64,000 nucleotides of DNA from Candidatus Solirubrobacter pratensis (GTDB taxonomy: Bacteria; Actinomycetota; Thermoleophilia; Solirubrobacterales; Solirubrobacteraceae), in NCBI RefSeq assembly GCF_000425945.1, contig NZ_AUEK01000009.1, positions 310,001-374,000 of the forward strand, in the 5' to 3' direction. The notes beneath the pieces were generated by a model. The model ran no database searches and was not told where the DNA came from. It was given only the letters and a program-made list of their open reading frames with translations. Position numbers and translations under genes: made by a program. Below are positions 42,740 through 50,119 of the stretch, one piece after another (within the stretch, counting starts at the first letter, position 1; the number at the start of each line of letters is the position of its first letter).

Positions 42740-43651
42740 TTGATCGGGACGGTGTTGGCGGCAGCGCCGACGCCGGCGCCGAAGGAGCTGTGGGAGGCAT
42801 ATCCGCACAAGTCCGATGACACAGCGGCGTTGCCACGGGCCGCGTCGCGGACGGCCTCGCCTCCGAGCGCGAGCCGTGGCGACGGCGGGGGGACTTCGGC
42901 ACCGCTGATCGCCGGCGCGGCCGTGCTCGCGTTCTCCGCGGGCCTGCTGTTGGGGATGCTGCGCCGCCGCCGCGAGACTGATGGGGGACCGCCGGAGCCG
43001 GCGCCGGACGCGGCGCCGGTACCGGCTCCTCTGGCGAGCGGCCGCTTCGCGCCGCGGCGCGACGAGCTCCCGCCGGCCGGCATGGCCGCGGGGCCCGCGC
43101 ACGGCATGCAAGCCTCGAGGGCGGCCAACGGCGTGCGCCCCGCGGAGCGCACCACCGCCACCGCGTTGGCCGCGCCGCCCGCCAACGGCGCGCCGGCCGG
43201 GCCGCCCGCCGCGCAGCCGCGTCGCGCGGCCTTGCCGCCTCCGCCTTCGTCCACCCGGCCGCGACCGGCCGCGCCTACGCCTCCCGCGGCCCGGTCGCGG
43301 CTCCCTGCGCCCCCGCCGCCGCCGTTGGCGCCGCGTGCCCCGTGGCCGGCGGCCTCCATGGACAAGTGGCGCTGCGAGATCACGTGGCGGTCCGGGTATC
43401 TGCGCTCGGAGTTCCGGGCGCAGGCCAGTCCGCCGGACTCCCGCCGCAAGACGGTCGTGCTGACCTCATGCGAGTTCAAGAACCTCATGAAGGACCCGGC
43501 CGACATCCCGCGGCCGGAGCTCGCGAAGGCGGTGCGCAAGCTCGTGGTCGCGCTCGAGGAGCAGGGCTGGAGGCCCGTCGCGCCGGGCGGGCGCTGGTAC
43601 AGCCGCCGCTTCGTCTGGACCCATGACGGACCGCCGCCAGGCGTGGAATGA
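42740..43651 (+). CDS. membrane-anchored protein with Pro/Ala-rich linker and conserved C-terminal domain
   Basis: A 303-residue protein of unknown function. A hydrophobic N-terminus (IGTVLAAAPTPA) and one clear helix (LIAGAAVLAFSAGLLLGML, about 56-74) followed by RRRR suggest a type I topology with a cytoplasmic C-terminus. Residues 85-205 are a long Pro-Ala-Arg linker. The last 85 residues form a compact, non-repetitive domain (DKWRCEITWRSGYLRSEFRA, then LEEQGWRP and WYSRRFVW). The start is uncertain: TTG 42740 is used, but the frame stays open back to 42701 and encodes more hydrophobic residues without a standard start. Confidence 0.6.
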   Translation: MIGTVLAAAPTPAPKELWEAYPHKSDDTAALPRAASRTASPPSASRGDGGGTSAPLIAGAAVLAFSAGLLLGMLRRRRETDGGPPEPAPDAAPVPAPLASGRFAPRRDELPPAGMAAGPAHGMQASRAANGVRPAERTTATALAAPPANGAPAGPPAAQPRRAALPPPPSSTRPRPAAPTPPAARSRLPAPPPPPLAPRAPWPAASMDKWRCEITWRSGYLRSEFRAQASPPDSRRKTVVLTSCEFKNLMKDPADIPRPELAKAVRKLVVALEEQGWRPVAPGGRWYSRRFVWTHDGPPPGVE

Positions 43652-43726
43652 GCAGCAGGCAACGAGCCCAGGCACATGCGCCACGCGGACATCCTCCGGC
43701 CGGCGAGGCTTGCGCCGGCACGCTGA

Positions 43727-44401
43727 CTAGCGGCGCCGCAGGGTGTGCAGCGTCACGTCCTCGCCGGGGATGGAGTCAAGGGTGAACGTGTGCCGGGCGG
43801 CGGCGAGGAAGTCGCGCGCGCCGGCGCGGCCGGGGTCGGCGATGCGCAGCTCGCCGCCGGGCTCGAGCAGGCGGGGGAGGAGCCGCAGCGCCGTCTGCAC
43901 GTTGGCGGCGGTGTAGAAGACGTCGGCCGCAAGCACGACGTCCCATGGGCCGCCGTCCACGAGCGTCGCGCCGTGGTCGGCCCAGTCCGCGACGGCGACC
44001 GTCGCGACCGCCTCGTTGAGCGCGAGCGCATGCGCGGTGAACGCGACCGCGTCGCTGGAGCCGTCGGTCGCCAGCACCTCGGCGCCGGCCTTCGCCGCCG
44101 CGATGCTCGGCGCCCCGAGCCCGCACCCGAGCTCCAGCACCCGCCCGCGCGGCGGCTCCATGGCCGCCAGCGCGAGCCCGGCCGGCCACGGCCGCGCCCA
44201 ATAGGGGACGCCTCGGCCGGCGCCGCCCTCCTCATGGCGCAGCGCCTCCCAGTCGGCCGGCTGGATCAGGTAGATGCCGCCGTGGTCGCGCACGACGACG
44301 TCGAGCAGCGGCGCCGGCAGCTCCTCCGCGGCGACGCCGCGCAGGGCGGCGAGCTGCTCGGCGAGCGAGGCGCGGAGGGCGGCGAGCGGGTCGGGCGGCA
44401 C
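43727..44401 (-). CDS. class I SAM-dependent methyltransferase (METTL/ETFB-lysine-methyltransferase-like)
   Basis: A 224-residue methyltransferase. Motif I is VLELGCGLGAPSIAAAKAGA, the acidic residue after beta-2 is in VLATDGSS, and motif IV is VLAADVFYTAANV, close to the METTL20/METTL21 protein-lysine methyltransferases and nicotinamide N-methyltransferase-like proteins. GVPYWARPWPAGLALA just before motif I is typical of that group. GTG 44401 is used; an in-frame GTG at 44419 would add six residues. It lies 35 bases downstream of the ArsR gene on the same strand. Confidence 0.85.
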   Translation of the reverse strand: MPPDPLAALRASLAEQLAALRGVAAEELPAPLLDVVVRDHGGIYLIQPADWEALRHEEGGAGRGVPYWARPWPAGLALAAMEPPRGRVLELGCGLGAPSIAAAKAGAEVLATDGSSDAVAFTAHALALNEAVATVAVADWADHGATLVDGGPWDVVLAADVFYTAANVQTALRLLPRLLEPGGELRIADPGRAGARDFLAAARHTFTLDSIPGEDVTLHTLRRR

Positions 44402-44436
44402 GCGACGATGGTGGCGCACGCCGGCGGCGGCCGGGG

Positions 44437-45078
44437 CTAGAGCGCGACGCCGAAGGTCCGCCGCAGCCCCCGCGCGCCCTTCGCTGTCACGCGCACGTCG
44501 CGGCCTTCGCCGCGCTCGATCCACCCGCGCTCGAACAGCGCCGCGGCGAGCTCGTCGCCGAGCGCGCCCGCGAGGTGCGGCGCGTGCTGGGTGGCGTCGA
44601 AGCACTCGAACGCGAAGCGGCGGCGCTCGGGCGGCGCCTCGATCCCCAGCGGCAGGGGCTCGGCGCCCGGCTCGACCATCCCGTCCGGCCGGTCGCGCAG
44701 CGCGCCCCGCTCGAGCAGCGCCCGGTAGAGGGCGACCCCGAGCCTGCCGGCGAGGTGCGAGTAGCAAGTGCGGCCGTCCGCCGCGTCGGCCTGTGCGGGC
44801 GCCTTCGTCACCACGCCCGTCAGGCGGTCGAGCAACGGCAGCAGCGCGAACAGACCCTCGTCGGCGATCGCGTAGATCACGCTCCGGCCGGAGCGCGAGA
44901 CCGTCACCAGCCCTGCTTCGCGAAGCCGCCGGAGGTGGTTGGACAGCAGCGGCATCGATGCGTCCAGCGCGGCGGCCAGCTCGCTCACGGTCGCGGGGCC
45001 GCCGTGCCCGAGCCGGTCCACCACGCGCAACCGCACCGGATCGGCGAGCTCCTTCAACAGCGCGACGCGTGCGTCCAC
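44437..45078 (-). CDS. ArsR-family winged-helix regulator with C-terminal domain
   Basis: A 213-residue regulator from GTG 45078. Residues 5-90 are an ArsR-type winged helix (LKELADPVRLRVVDRL, then AALDASMPLLSNHLRRLREAG). The C-terminal half has TCYSHLAGRLGVALYRALLE, a Cys/His motif shared with a group of ArsR proteins that carry an extra helical domain; ligand unknown. Upstream in-frame starts at 45099 and ATG 45126 exist, but GTG 45078 lies 7 bases after a minus-strand -10 (TACCCT, 45091-45086). That block is duplicated in tandem. It is divergent from the MFS gene and probably represses it. Confidence 0.8.
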   Translation of the reverse strand: MDARVALLKELADPVRLRVVDRLGHGGPATVSELAAALDASMPLLSNHLRRLREAGLVTVSRSGRSVIYAIADEGLFALLPLLDRLTGVVTKAPAQADAADGRTCYSHLAGRLGVALYRALLERGALRDRPDGMVEPGAEPLPLGIEAPPERRRFAFECFDATQHAPHLAGALGDELAAALFERGWIERGEGRDVRVTAKGARGLRRTFGVAL

Positions 45079-45114
45079 ACACTTCAGGGTAGCGTCCACA
45101 CACTTCAGGGTAGC
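45073..45114. repeat. perfect 21-base tandem duplication containing the divergent promoter
   Basis: The unit GTCCACACACTTCAGGG plus TAGC occurs at 45073-45093 and 45094-45114 without a mismatch. Each copy carries AGGGTA, which is TACCCT on the minus strand 7 bases before a GTG, and the second copy continues into TAGCGT, the plus-strand -10 that ends 8 bases before ATG 45125. Each copy thus carries a possible promoter and start for the ArsR gene. Confidence 0.8.
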
Positions 45115-45124
45115 GTGAATCGTC

Positions 45125-46279
45125 ATGACGCGTCTGTATTGGGGCATCCTGCTCAGCAACCTCGGCAACGGCGCCTGGTACACGAGCTGGGCGCTGTTTC
45201 TCACCAAGCACCTGACGCCGGCCCAGGTCGGGCTCGGGATGGCGATCGCCGGCGCGCTCGGGATGCTCGTCGCGACGCCGCTCGGCCACCACGGCGACCG
45301 CTTCGGCCCGCGCGAGACGCTGATCGTGCTGCTGCTCGTCCAGGGCGCCGGCATGTGCCTCTACCTGGCGCACGGATTCGCGGCCTTCCAGGCCGCGGCG
45401 TGCGTCACGACGGCGGCCTCGCAGGGCGCCGGCGGCGTGCGGGCCGCGCTCGTCGTCGGGCTCACCGCTCCCGAGCGGCGGCTGGACGCCCTCGCGCGCC
45501 TGCGCGTCTTCAACCACATCGGCGCGGCCGCGGGCGCGGCGCTCGGCGGCGTGGTGATCGGCCTCGACGCCGGCTACGCCGCGCTGGTCGGCTTCAACGC
45601 GCTCACGTTCGCGGCCTATGCGGCGCTCGTGGCGAGCGTCCCGCGCGTCGCGCCGCTCCCGCCGCGCGCGCTCACCGTCCTCAAGGACGCGCCGTACGTC
45701 ACGCTCGCGGCGATGGTCGGCGTCCTCAGCCTGTGCTGGGGGATGCTGTCGAGCGGCGTCCCGCTCTGGATCGCCCGCCACACCGGCGCGAGCCCGGCCC
45801 TCGCGGCGGCGATCGTCGTCATCAACTCGGTCGGCGTGGCGGCATTTCAGGTGCGCGCCACGCGCGGCCTGAAGACGCCGCTGCTCGCCGCCCGGGGCGC
45901 AGTCCGCTCGGGCGCCCTGCTCGCCGGCTCCTGCATCCTGTTCGCGCTCACCGCCGGGATGGGCGGCGTGGGCGCCGCGGTCCTGCTGATCGCGGCGGGA
46001 CTCGTCCACCTGGCCGGTGAGCTGCTGTTCGTCGCCGCGTCGTGGGGCCTCTCGATCCCGCTCATGCCGCCGGACGCGCCGGGGCAATATCAGGGCATGT
46101 TCGCCACCGGCCAGGCCACCGCGCAGATGCTCGCGCCCGCACTGATGACGACGCTCGTCGCCGGCTGGGGCCGGCCCGGCTGGCTCGTCCTCGGCACGCT
46201 CTTCCTGGCCGCCACGGCGCCCGCCGCACCGGCGACGCGCTGGGCGCTGCGGACGCGCACCGCCCACTACACTTCGTAA
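45125..46279 (+). CDS. MFS transporter
   Basis: A 384-residue major facilitator superfamily permease, probably a drug or metabolite exporter, with about 12 hydrophobic helices and the loop 2-3 motif GHHGDRFGPRETL. N- and C-terminal halves are joined by a short loop near residue 180. ATG 45125 is preceded by TAGCGT (45111-45116), 8 bases away. The divergent ArsR gene almost certainly controls it. The stop is 4 bases before the cysM start, but cysM has its own -10 inside the last codons of this gene. Confidence 0.88.
   Translation: MTRLYWGILLSNLGNGAWYTSWALFLTKHLTPAQVGLGMAIAGALGMLVATPLGHHGDRFGPRETLIVLLLVQGAGMCLYLAHGFAAFQAAACVTTAASQGAGGVRAALVVGLTAPERRLDALARLRVFNHIGAAAGAALGGVVIGLDAGYAALVGFNALTFAAYAALVASVPRVAPLPPRALTVLKDAPYVTLAAMVGVLSLCWGMLSSGVPLWIARHTGASPALAAAIVVINSVGVAAFQVRATRGLKTPLLAARGAVRSGALLAGSCILFALTAGMGGVGAAVLLIAAGLVHLAGELLFVAASWGLSIPLMPPDAPGQYQGMFATGQATAQMLAPALMTTLVAGWGRPGWLVLGTLFLAATAPAAPATRWALRTRTAHYTS
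46268..46273 (+). promoter_or_regulatory. -10 element (TACACT) of the cysM promoter
   Basis: TACACT lies within the end of the MFS gene and ends 10 bases before ATG 46284. It is the third TACACT in the window placed this way. Confidence 0.45.
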
Positions 46280-46283
46280 AGCG

Positions 46284-47252
46284 ATGGTCCAGCACCTGCA
46301 GAACCGTCCCTGCGGCGGTCGCTACGGCGACATCGTCCAGGCGATCGGCAACACGCCCCTGGTCGAGCTCAAGCGCCTCTCGCCCAAGCCGGGCGTGCGG
46401 TTGTGGGCCAAGCTGGAGTCGGCGAACCCCACGGGCTCGGTCAAGGACCGCGTCGCGCGCGCGCTGATCGAGGACGCCGAGGAGAAGGGCGCGATCCGCC
46501 CGGGCCAGACGATCCTCGAGCCGACGTCCGGCAACACCGGCATCTCGCTCGCGATGATCTGCAGTCGCAAGGGCTACAAGCTCAAGGTCGTGATGCCCGC
46601 CAACGTCACGCCGGAGCGGACCCAGCTGCTGAAGATGTACGGCGCCGAGATCGTCTACTCGCCCGGCGACCAGGGGTCCAACGGCGCCGTGTCGCTGGCG
46701 CTGGAGATGGCGCAGGCCGACGCGTCGTACTACATGCCCTACCAGTACGGCAACCAGGCGAACCCCGCCGCGCACTACAACGGCACCGCGCCGGAGATCC
46801 TCGAGGAGCTCGACGAGATCGCGGCGTTCGTCGCGGGCCTCGGCACCGGCGGGACGCTGATGGGCGTCGGGCGCCGGCTGCGCGAGGAGCTCGGCGACAG
46901 CGTCAAGATCGTGGCCGCCGAGCCGATGCAGGGCGAGCCCGTGCAGGGGTTGCGCTCCCTCGAGGACGGCTTCATCCCGCCGATCATCGACCTCTCGCTG
47001 CTGGACCGGAAGATCTTCGTCACCAACCGCGACGCGGTGGTGTGGACGAAGCGGCTGCTCGACGAGGAAGGCATCTTCGCCGGGGTCTCGACCGGCGCGA
47101 TCGCCTCGATCGCCGTCCGGATCGCGAACGAGCTCGACGAGGGCAACGTCGTCTTCATCGTGTGCGACGACGGCTGGAAGTACCTCTCGTCCGGCCTCTA
47201 CACGACGCCGGTCGACGAGCTGGAGAACCTGGACACCACGGTTTGGTGGTAG
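46284..47252 (+). CDS. cysM: cysteine synthase, CysO-dependent CysM type
   Basis: A 322-residue PLP enzyme. The PLP lysine is Lys54 (NPTGSVKDR), the phosphate loop is GLGTGGTLMG and the substrate loop is PTSGNTGIS. It resembles mycobacterial CysM, which uses O-phosphoserine and the thiocarboxylate of CysO, more than sulfide-using CysK: RLWAKLE, EGIFAGVSTGA, DGWKYLSSGLYT and the C-terminal residues ending in tryptophans (TTVWW), the tail that closes over the active site in CysM. Use of CysO is inferred from this and from the presence of cysO, its E1 and mec in the window. The 3' end overlaps the next gene. Confidence 0.9.
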   Translation: MVQHLQNRPCGGRYGDIVQAIGNTPLVELKRLSPKPGVRLWAKLESANPTGSVKDRVARALIEDAEEKGAIRPGQTILEPTSGNTGISLAMICSRKGYKLKVVMPANVTPERTQLLKMYGAEIVYSPGDQGSNGAVSLALEMAQADASYYMPYQYGNQANPAAHYNGTAPEILEELDEIAAFVAGLGTGGTLMGVGRRLREELGDSVKIVAAEPMQGEPVQGLRSLEDGFIPPIIDLSLLDRKIFVTNRDAVVWTKRLLDEEGIFAGVSTGAIASIAVRIANELDEGNVVFIVCDDGWKYLSSGLYTTPVDELENLDTTVWW

Positions 47253-47659
47253 GCACCCGCCGAGCGCTGCTGGGCGCCGGTGCGGGAGCGCTCCTGGCGG
47301 GCTGCGGGCCGTCCGAAGCTCCGGCGGTCAGCCGCCAGGACGTGCTCGACGAGCAGCTCCGGCTGACGCGGCTCTCCGTCGCCGCCGGCGTGACCCGCGC
47401 GCGTGCGCGCGCGAGGAAGCTGGAGCAGGCGGGGGCGGTCGCGAAGGCCGCGAGCGGTCCGTCGGGCACGCGGGCGGCCTACGACGCCGAAGGGCGCGCG
47501 CTGGCGGGCTACGTCGCGGCCGTGGGCCGGCTGCGCGATCCCGCCTCCCGCGCGCTTCTCGCCGGGCTGATCGCGGACGCGGCGGAGAGCCACGCCTCGC
47601 TCGCGCGCCGGCTCGATCGCGACCCGCTCGCGAGCGCGTTCCCGGGGCAGCCGTCATGA
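47246..47659 (+). CDS. exported lipoprotein, ferritin-like helical
   Basis: A 137-residue protein from GTG 47246 (overlapping the cysM stop). The N-terminus has Arg-Arg and a hydrophobic segment with a lipobox (LLGAGAGALLAGC), compatible with a Tat- or Sec-exported lipoprotein. The rest is strongly helical with conserved-looking turns (LSVAAGVTRARARARKLEQA, then LIADAAESHASLARRL). The pattern and its coupling to the next gene suggest half of a ferritin-like (DUF4439-like) pair, but the metal-binding residues are not clear here. Confidence 0.6.
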   Translation: MVGTRRALLGAGAGALLAGCGPSEAPAVSRQDVLDEQLRLTRLSVAAGVTRARARARKLEQAGAVAKAASGPSGTRAAYDAEGRALAGYVAAVGRLRDPASRALLAGLIADAAESHASLARRLDRDPLASAFPGQPS

Positions 47660-48138
47660 GGCGCCGCGAGCTGCTGCTCGGCGCCGCCGCGCTGCTCGCC
47701 GCGCCGGCGACCGCGAGCGCCGCCCCGACCGAGGGCGCCATCCTGCTGGACCTGATCCGCCGCGAGCAGCAGGCCAAGCTCGCCTACGGCGCCGCGATGG
47801 AGACGCTCGGCTCCGGCGGGCCGCTGGAGCTCGTGAAGATCCGCGGCCACGAGGCCGACCACGCCGACGCGCTCGCGACCGAGCTCGCCGCGGTCGGGCT
47901 TCCCCGGCCGCTGCGACCGGAGCTCACCGGCGCAGCCGCGGAGCTCGCCGGCGCGCGCGACCGGGCGGGAGTCCTGGCCGCCGCGGTCAGGTTCGAGGAC
48001 GAGCTCGTCGGCGCGTACGGGAAGGCGCTCGCGGGCCTGCCGGACGCCAAGATCGCGATGACCGCGGCCACGATCCTCGCCTCGCATTCACAACACCGCC
48101 TCATCCTGCGCCTGGCGGCCGGACAGGCTGAGGGCTAA
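47656..48138 (+). CDS. Tat-exported ferritin-like domain protein
   Basis: A 160-residue protein. MRRRELLLGAAALLAAPATASA is a twin-arginine-type signal with cleavage near residue 22. The mature part is a four-helix bundle with ferritin-like motifs: IRREQQAKLAYGAAME, then IRGHEADHADALATEL, then RFEDELVGAYG and SHSQHRLIL, giving Glu and His residues at the usual helix positions for a di-iron site (DUF4439-like). ATG 47656 overlaps the stop of the preceding lipoprotein gene (ATGA). tatA follows 32 bases later, so substrate and translocase are neighbours. Confidence 0.75.
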   Translation: MRRRELLLGAAALLAAPATASAAPTEGAILLDLIRREQQAKLAYGAAMETLGSGGPLELVKIRGHEADHADALATELAAVGLPRPLRPELTGAAAELAGARDRAGVLAAAVRFEDELVGAYGKALAGLPDAKIAMTAATILASHSQHRLILRLAAGQAEG

Positions 48139-48170
48139 CCTCCGGTAACCGGCCAACAAGGGGAACGTCC

Positions 48171-48362
48171 ATGCCGTTCAACAACATCGGTCCCACCGAG
48201 CTCATCATCGTCCTCGTCATCGCGCTGATCGTGATCGGGCCCAAGCGCCTGCCCGAGGTCGGCAAATCCCTCGGGAAGGGCATGAGAGAGTTCAAGGACT
48301 CCCTCAGCGGCGAGCGCCGCGAGGACGAAGAGGACGCCACCCCGCTCCCGAGGGCCAAGTAG
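48171..48362 (+). CDS. tatA: twin-arginine translocase subunit TatA
   Basis: A 63-residue TatA/E protein that forms the channel of the Tat pathway. It has the short N-terminal membrane helix (ELIIVLVIALIVIG), the hinge GPKRLPEVGKSLGKGM and the amphipathic helix FKDSL, ending in an acidic tail. AAGGGG is 7 bases upstream of the ATG. tatB and tatC are not in the window. It directly follows a probable Tat substrate and is followed 2 bases later by the mec reading frame. Confidence 0.95.
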   Translation: MPFNNIGPTELIIVLVIALIVIGPKRLPEVGKSLGKGMREFKDSLSGERREDEEDATPLPRAK

Positions 48363-48364
48363 CT

Positions 48365-48784
48365 CTGCGCATCCCGCGACAGCTCCTCGACGACGTCGTC
48401 GCCCACGCGCGCGAGGAGGCGCCGAACGAGTGCTGTGGAATGATCGCCTCGCGCAACGGCGAGGCGGTCGCGGTGCACCGCGCGCGCAACGCCGCGGCGA
48501 GCCCGCTGCGCTACATCATCGATCCGGCCGAGCAGTACCGGATCATGGAGACGATCGAGGACGCCGGGCAGGACCTCGGCATCATCTATCACTCGCACAC
48601 GCGGTCGGACCCGGTCCCGTCGCAGACCGACATCAACCTCGCCAAGCTCGGCGGCACCGACATGCCGGCGTTCCCCGGCACGCTCTACTTGATCGTGGGC
48701 GTCAAGAACGCGCAGCCGGACCTCCGGACGTGGTCGATCGTCGGCGACGAGGTCACGCAGGTCGAGCTCCAGGTCGACGGATGA
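48365..48784 (+). CDS. mec: JAMM/MPN metallopeptidase, Mec-like (CysO-cysteine peptidase)
   Basis: A 139-residue zinc peptidase. The JAMM residues are complete: Glu22 (APNECCGMI), His76 and His78 (YHSH), Ser86 and Asp89 (HxHx7Sx2D). In mycobacteria Mec cuts CysO-cysteine to free cysteine, and related JAMM enzymes trim sulfur carriers. Here CysO ends with Gly-Gly-Ser-Ala, so trimming is likely a second job. The frame has no ATG, GTG or TTG before ATG 48440, which would delete the catalytic Glu; CTG 48365, just after the tatA stop and giving LRIPRQLLDDVVAHA, is the best start. The stop overlaps the next gene (ATGA). Confidence 0.85.
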   Translation: MRIPRQLLDDVVAHAREEAPNECCGMIASRNGEAVAVHRARNAAASPLRYIIDPAEQYRIMETIEDAGQDLGIIYHSHTRSDPVPSQTDINLAKLGGTDMPAFPGTLYLIVGVKNAQPDLRTWSIVGDEVTQVELQVDG

Positions 48785-49305
48785 CCCTGGTCTGCCCGGG
48801 GTGCGGGAGGCATCACGCGGCGGACGAGCGCTTCTGCGATGCCTGCGGCGTGCCCCTGGTGCACCACGACGCGGTGCTCCCGCCGGAGACCGAGTTGCGC
48901 GAGAAGGCGCGCAAGGTGCGGCCGGGCTATGCCGAAGGACCGCTGACGCGGGTCGCGACGGCGCGCCACCAGGCGGAGGCCGAGCTGCTGCAGGGGTTGC
49001 TGCTCGAGGAGGGGATCCCATCGCTGGTGCGGCGCTCCGGCGGCTTCGACGTGCCCGACTTCCTGGCCGCGGGGCCGCGCGACATCGTCGTCGCGGCGTC
49101 CGGGGCCGACGCCGCGCGCGAGATCCTCGGCGTGCCGGCGCGCATGCCGTTGCGCCCGCCCGCGGCGCGTCCCGCATGGGTCCGCGTCCTCGCCGTCGTG
49201 CTCGCGCTCGTCTCGATCCTCGTGATCGCGACGTTCGTCGTGGGCGCCGCGCTCGCGCAGGGCGCGCAGCGCCGGCCGTCGCCGGTCGCCGGCGCGACGC
49301 TGTAG
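48781..49305 (+). CDS. zinc-ribbon and DUF2007 membrane protein
   Basis: A 174-residue protein. Residues 1-30 are a zinc ribbon (CPGCGRHHAADERFCDACG). Residues 60-120 resemble DUF2007, a putative signal-transducing domain (AEAELLQGLLLEEGIPSLVR, then DIVVAASGADAAREIL). Residues 136-160 are a single membrane helix (VLAVVLALVSILVIATFVVG). It is coupled to mec by an ATGA overlap and closes the cysM-to-mec gene row. Function unknown. Confidence 0.75.
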   Translation: MTLVCPGCGRHHAADERFCDACGVPLVHHDAVLPPETELREKARKVRPGYAEGPLTRVATARHQAEAELLQGLLLEEGIPSLVRRSGGFDVPDFLAAGPRDIVVAASGADAAREILGVPARMPLRPPAARPAWVRVLAVVLALVSILVIATFVVGAALAQGAQRRPSPVAGATL

Positions 49306-49317
49306 GGCGGCGCGCGT

Positions 49318-50076
49318 CTACAGCCGCGCGAGGTGCGAGCGCCACGCGCGCTCGGTGTGCCGCAACGCCCGCGGGAACGCGATCTCCAGCGCGCGCACGG
49401 GGCCGTCCGGATGCGGACCGCGCGCGAGCGTGATGCACGCGCGCTCGCCCTCTTCGCGCGCGAGCAGGTCGAACACCGTGCCGCCCAACAGCAGCGCATC
49501 CGCGCGATTGGGCGGGAACTCCGGCTCGCCGCCCTCGCGCAGCCGCCGCGCCACCGCGGGGTGCACGTGCCGCGTCTGGCCCGACAGCCACTGCGCGGCG
49601 CCTTCCACGAGCCACGCCCAGCGTCCCCAGCGCGCGATCCGGCCGGGCCGGAACGGCGGCGGGAGCGGCGGGTGTCCGGCCGCCACGTAACGGCGGGCGA
49701 GCAGCGCCGACGGCGTGAGCATCAGCATCTCCAGCGAGCCCTCGACGTTCGACGCGCGGTGCGCGAGCAGTCGCGGGGCGAGCACGTGCAGCTCGCGCTC
49801 GCCCGCCCAGCCGACGACATAGCGCCGCGCCGCCGGTGCGGTCAGCCGGCGGGCGATCGGCAGCCACGGCTGCGCCGCGTCCAGCTGCGCGGCCGAAGGG
49901 TGCAGGACGACGGCGAGCTCGCCCGGCCGCGCCTCGAAGCGCTCCTCCAAGCGCGCCCGCGCGTGCTCGAGCTGGGCGAGCACGCGCGCGGCGTCCTCGG
50001 CGTCGCGCTCGTCATGGCGCGCCACGAACGTCTCCGACGCGCTCTCGACCCACGGCACCCCTTGAGGATGACGCAC
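49318..50076 (-). CDS. conserved hypothetical, degenerate peptidase-MA-like protein
   Basis: A 252-residue soluble protein. The layout (ELAVVLHPSAAQLDAAQPWL, then RWAWLVEGAAQWLSGQT) recalls Peptidase_MA/gluzincin proteins in which an HExxH helix precedes an EG...YLSG helix; here only the second, Glu-containing part is recognisable and no HExxH is present, so it is probably not an active peptidase. Starts at GTG 50076 or GTG 50058. It is divergent from the dioxygenase gene, whose operator lies in the 43-base gap. Confidence 0.5.
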   Translation of the reverse strand: MRHPQGVPWVESASETFVARHDERDAEDAARVLAQLEHARARLEERFEARPGELAVVLHPSAAQLDAAQPWLPIARRLTAPAARRYVVGWAGERELHVLAPRLLAHRASNVEGSLEMLMLTPSALLARRYVAAGHPPLPPPFRPGRIARWGRWAWLVEGAAQWLSGQTRHVHPAVARRLREGGEPEFPPNRADALLLGGTVFDLLAREEGERACITLARGPHPDGPVRALEIAFPRALRHTERAWRSHLARL

Positions 50077-50083
50077 GCCTCGC

Positions 50084-50103
50084 TATAGTTGCACGCACAA
50101 CTA
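50084..50103. promoter_or_regulatory. -10 and inverted-repeat operator of the dioxygenase-esterase operon
   Basis: TATAGT (50084-50089) is a good -10. The perfect inverted repeat TAGTTG-N6-CAACTA (50086-50103) overlaps it and covers the start site, as expected for a MarR-type repressor. The leader of about 25 bases carries GAAGGG as ribosome site. Confidence 0.6.
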
Positions 50104-50119
50104 CTTGAAGGGCGAAACC

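Noticed and set aside
43727..46267. 846-codon open frame on the minus strand
   Set aside because: Only its last 225 codons (the methyltransferase) look like protein; the rest is an antisense shadow of the MFS gene and of the ArsR gene in another phase.
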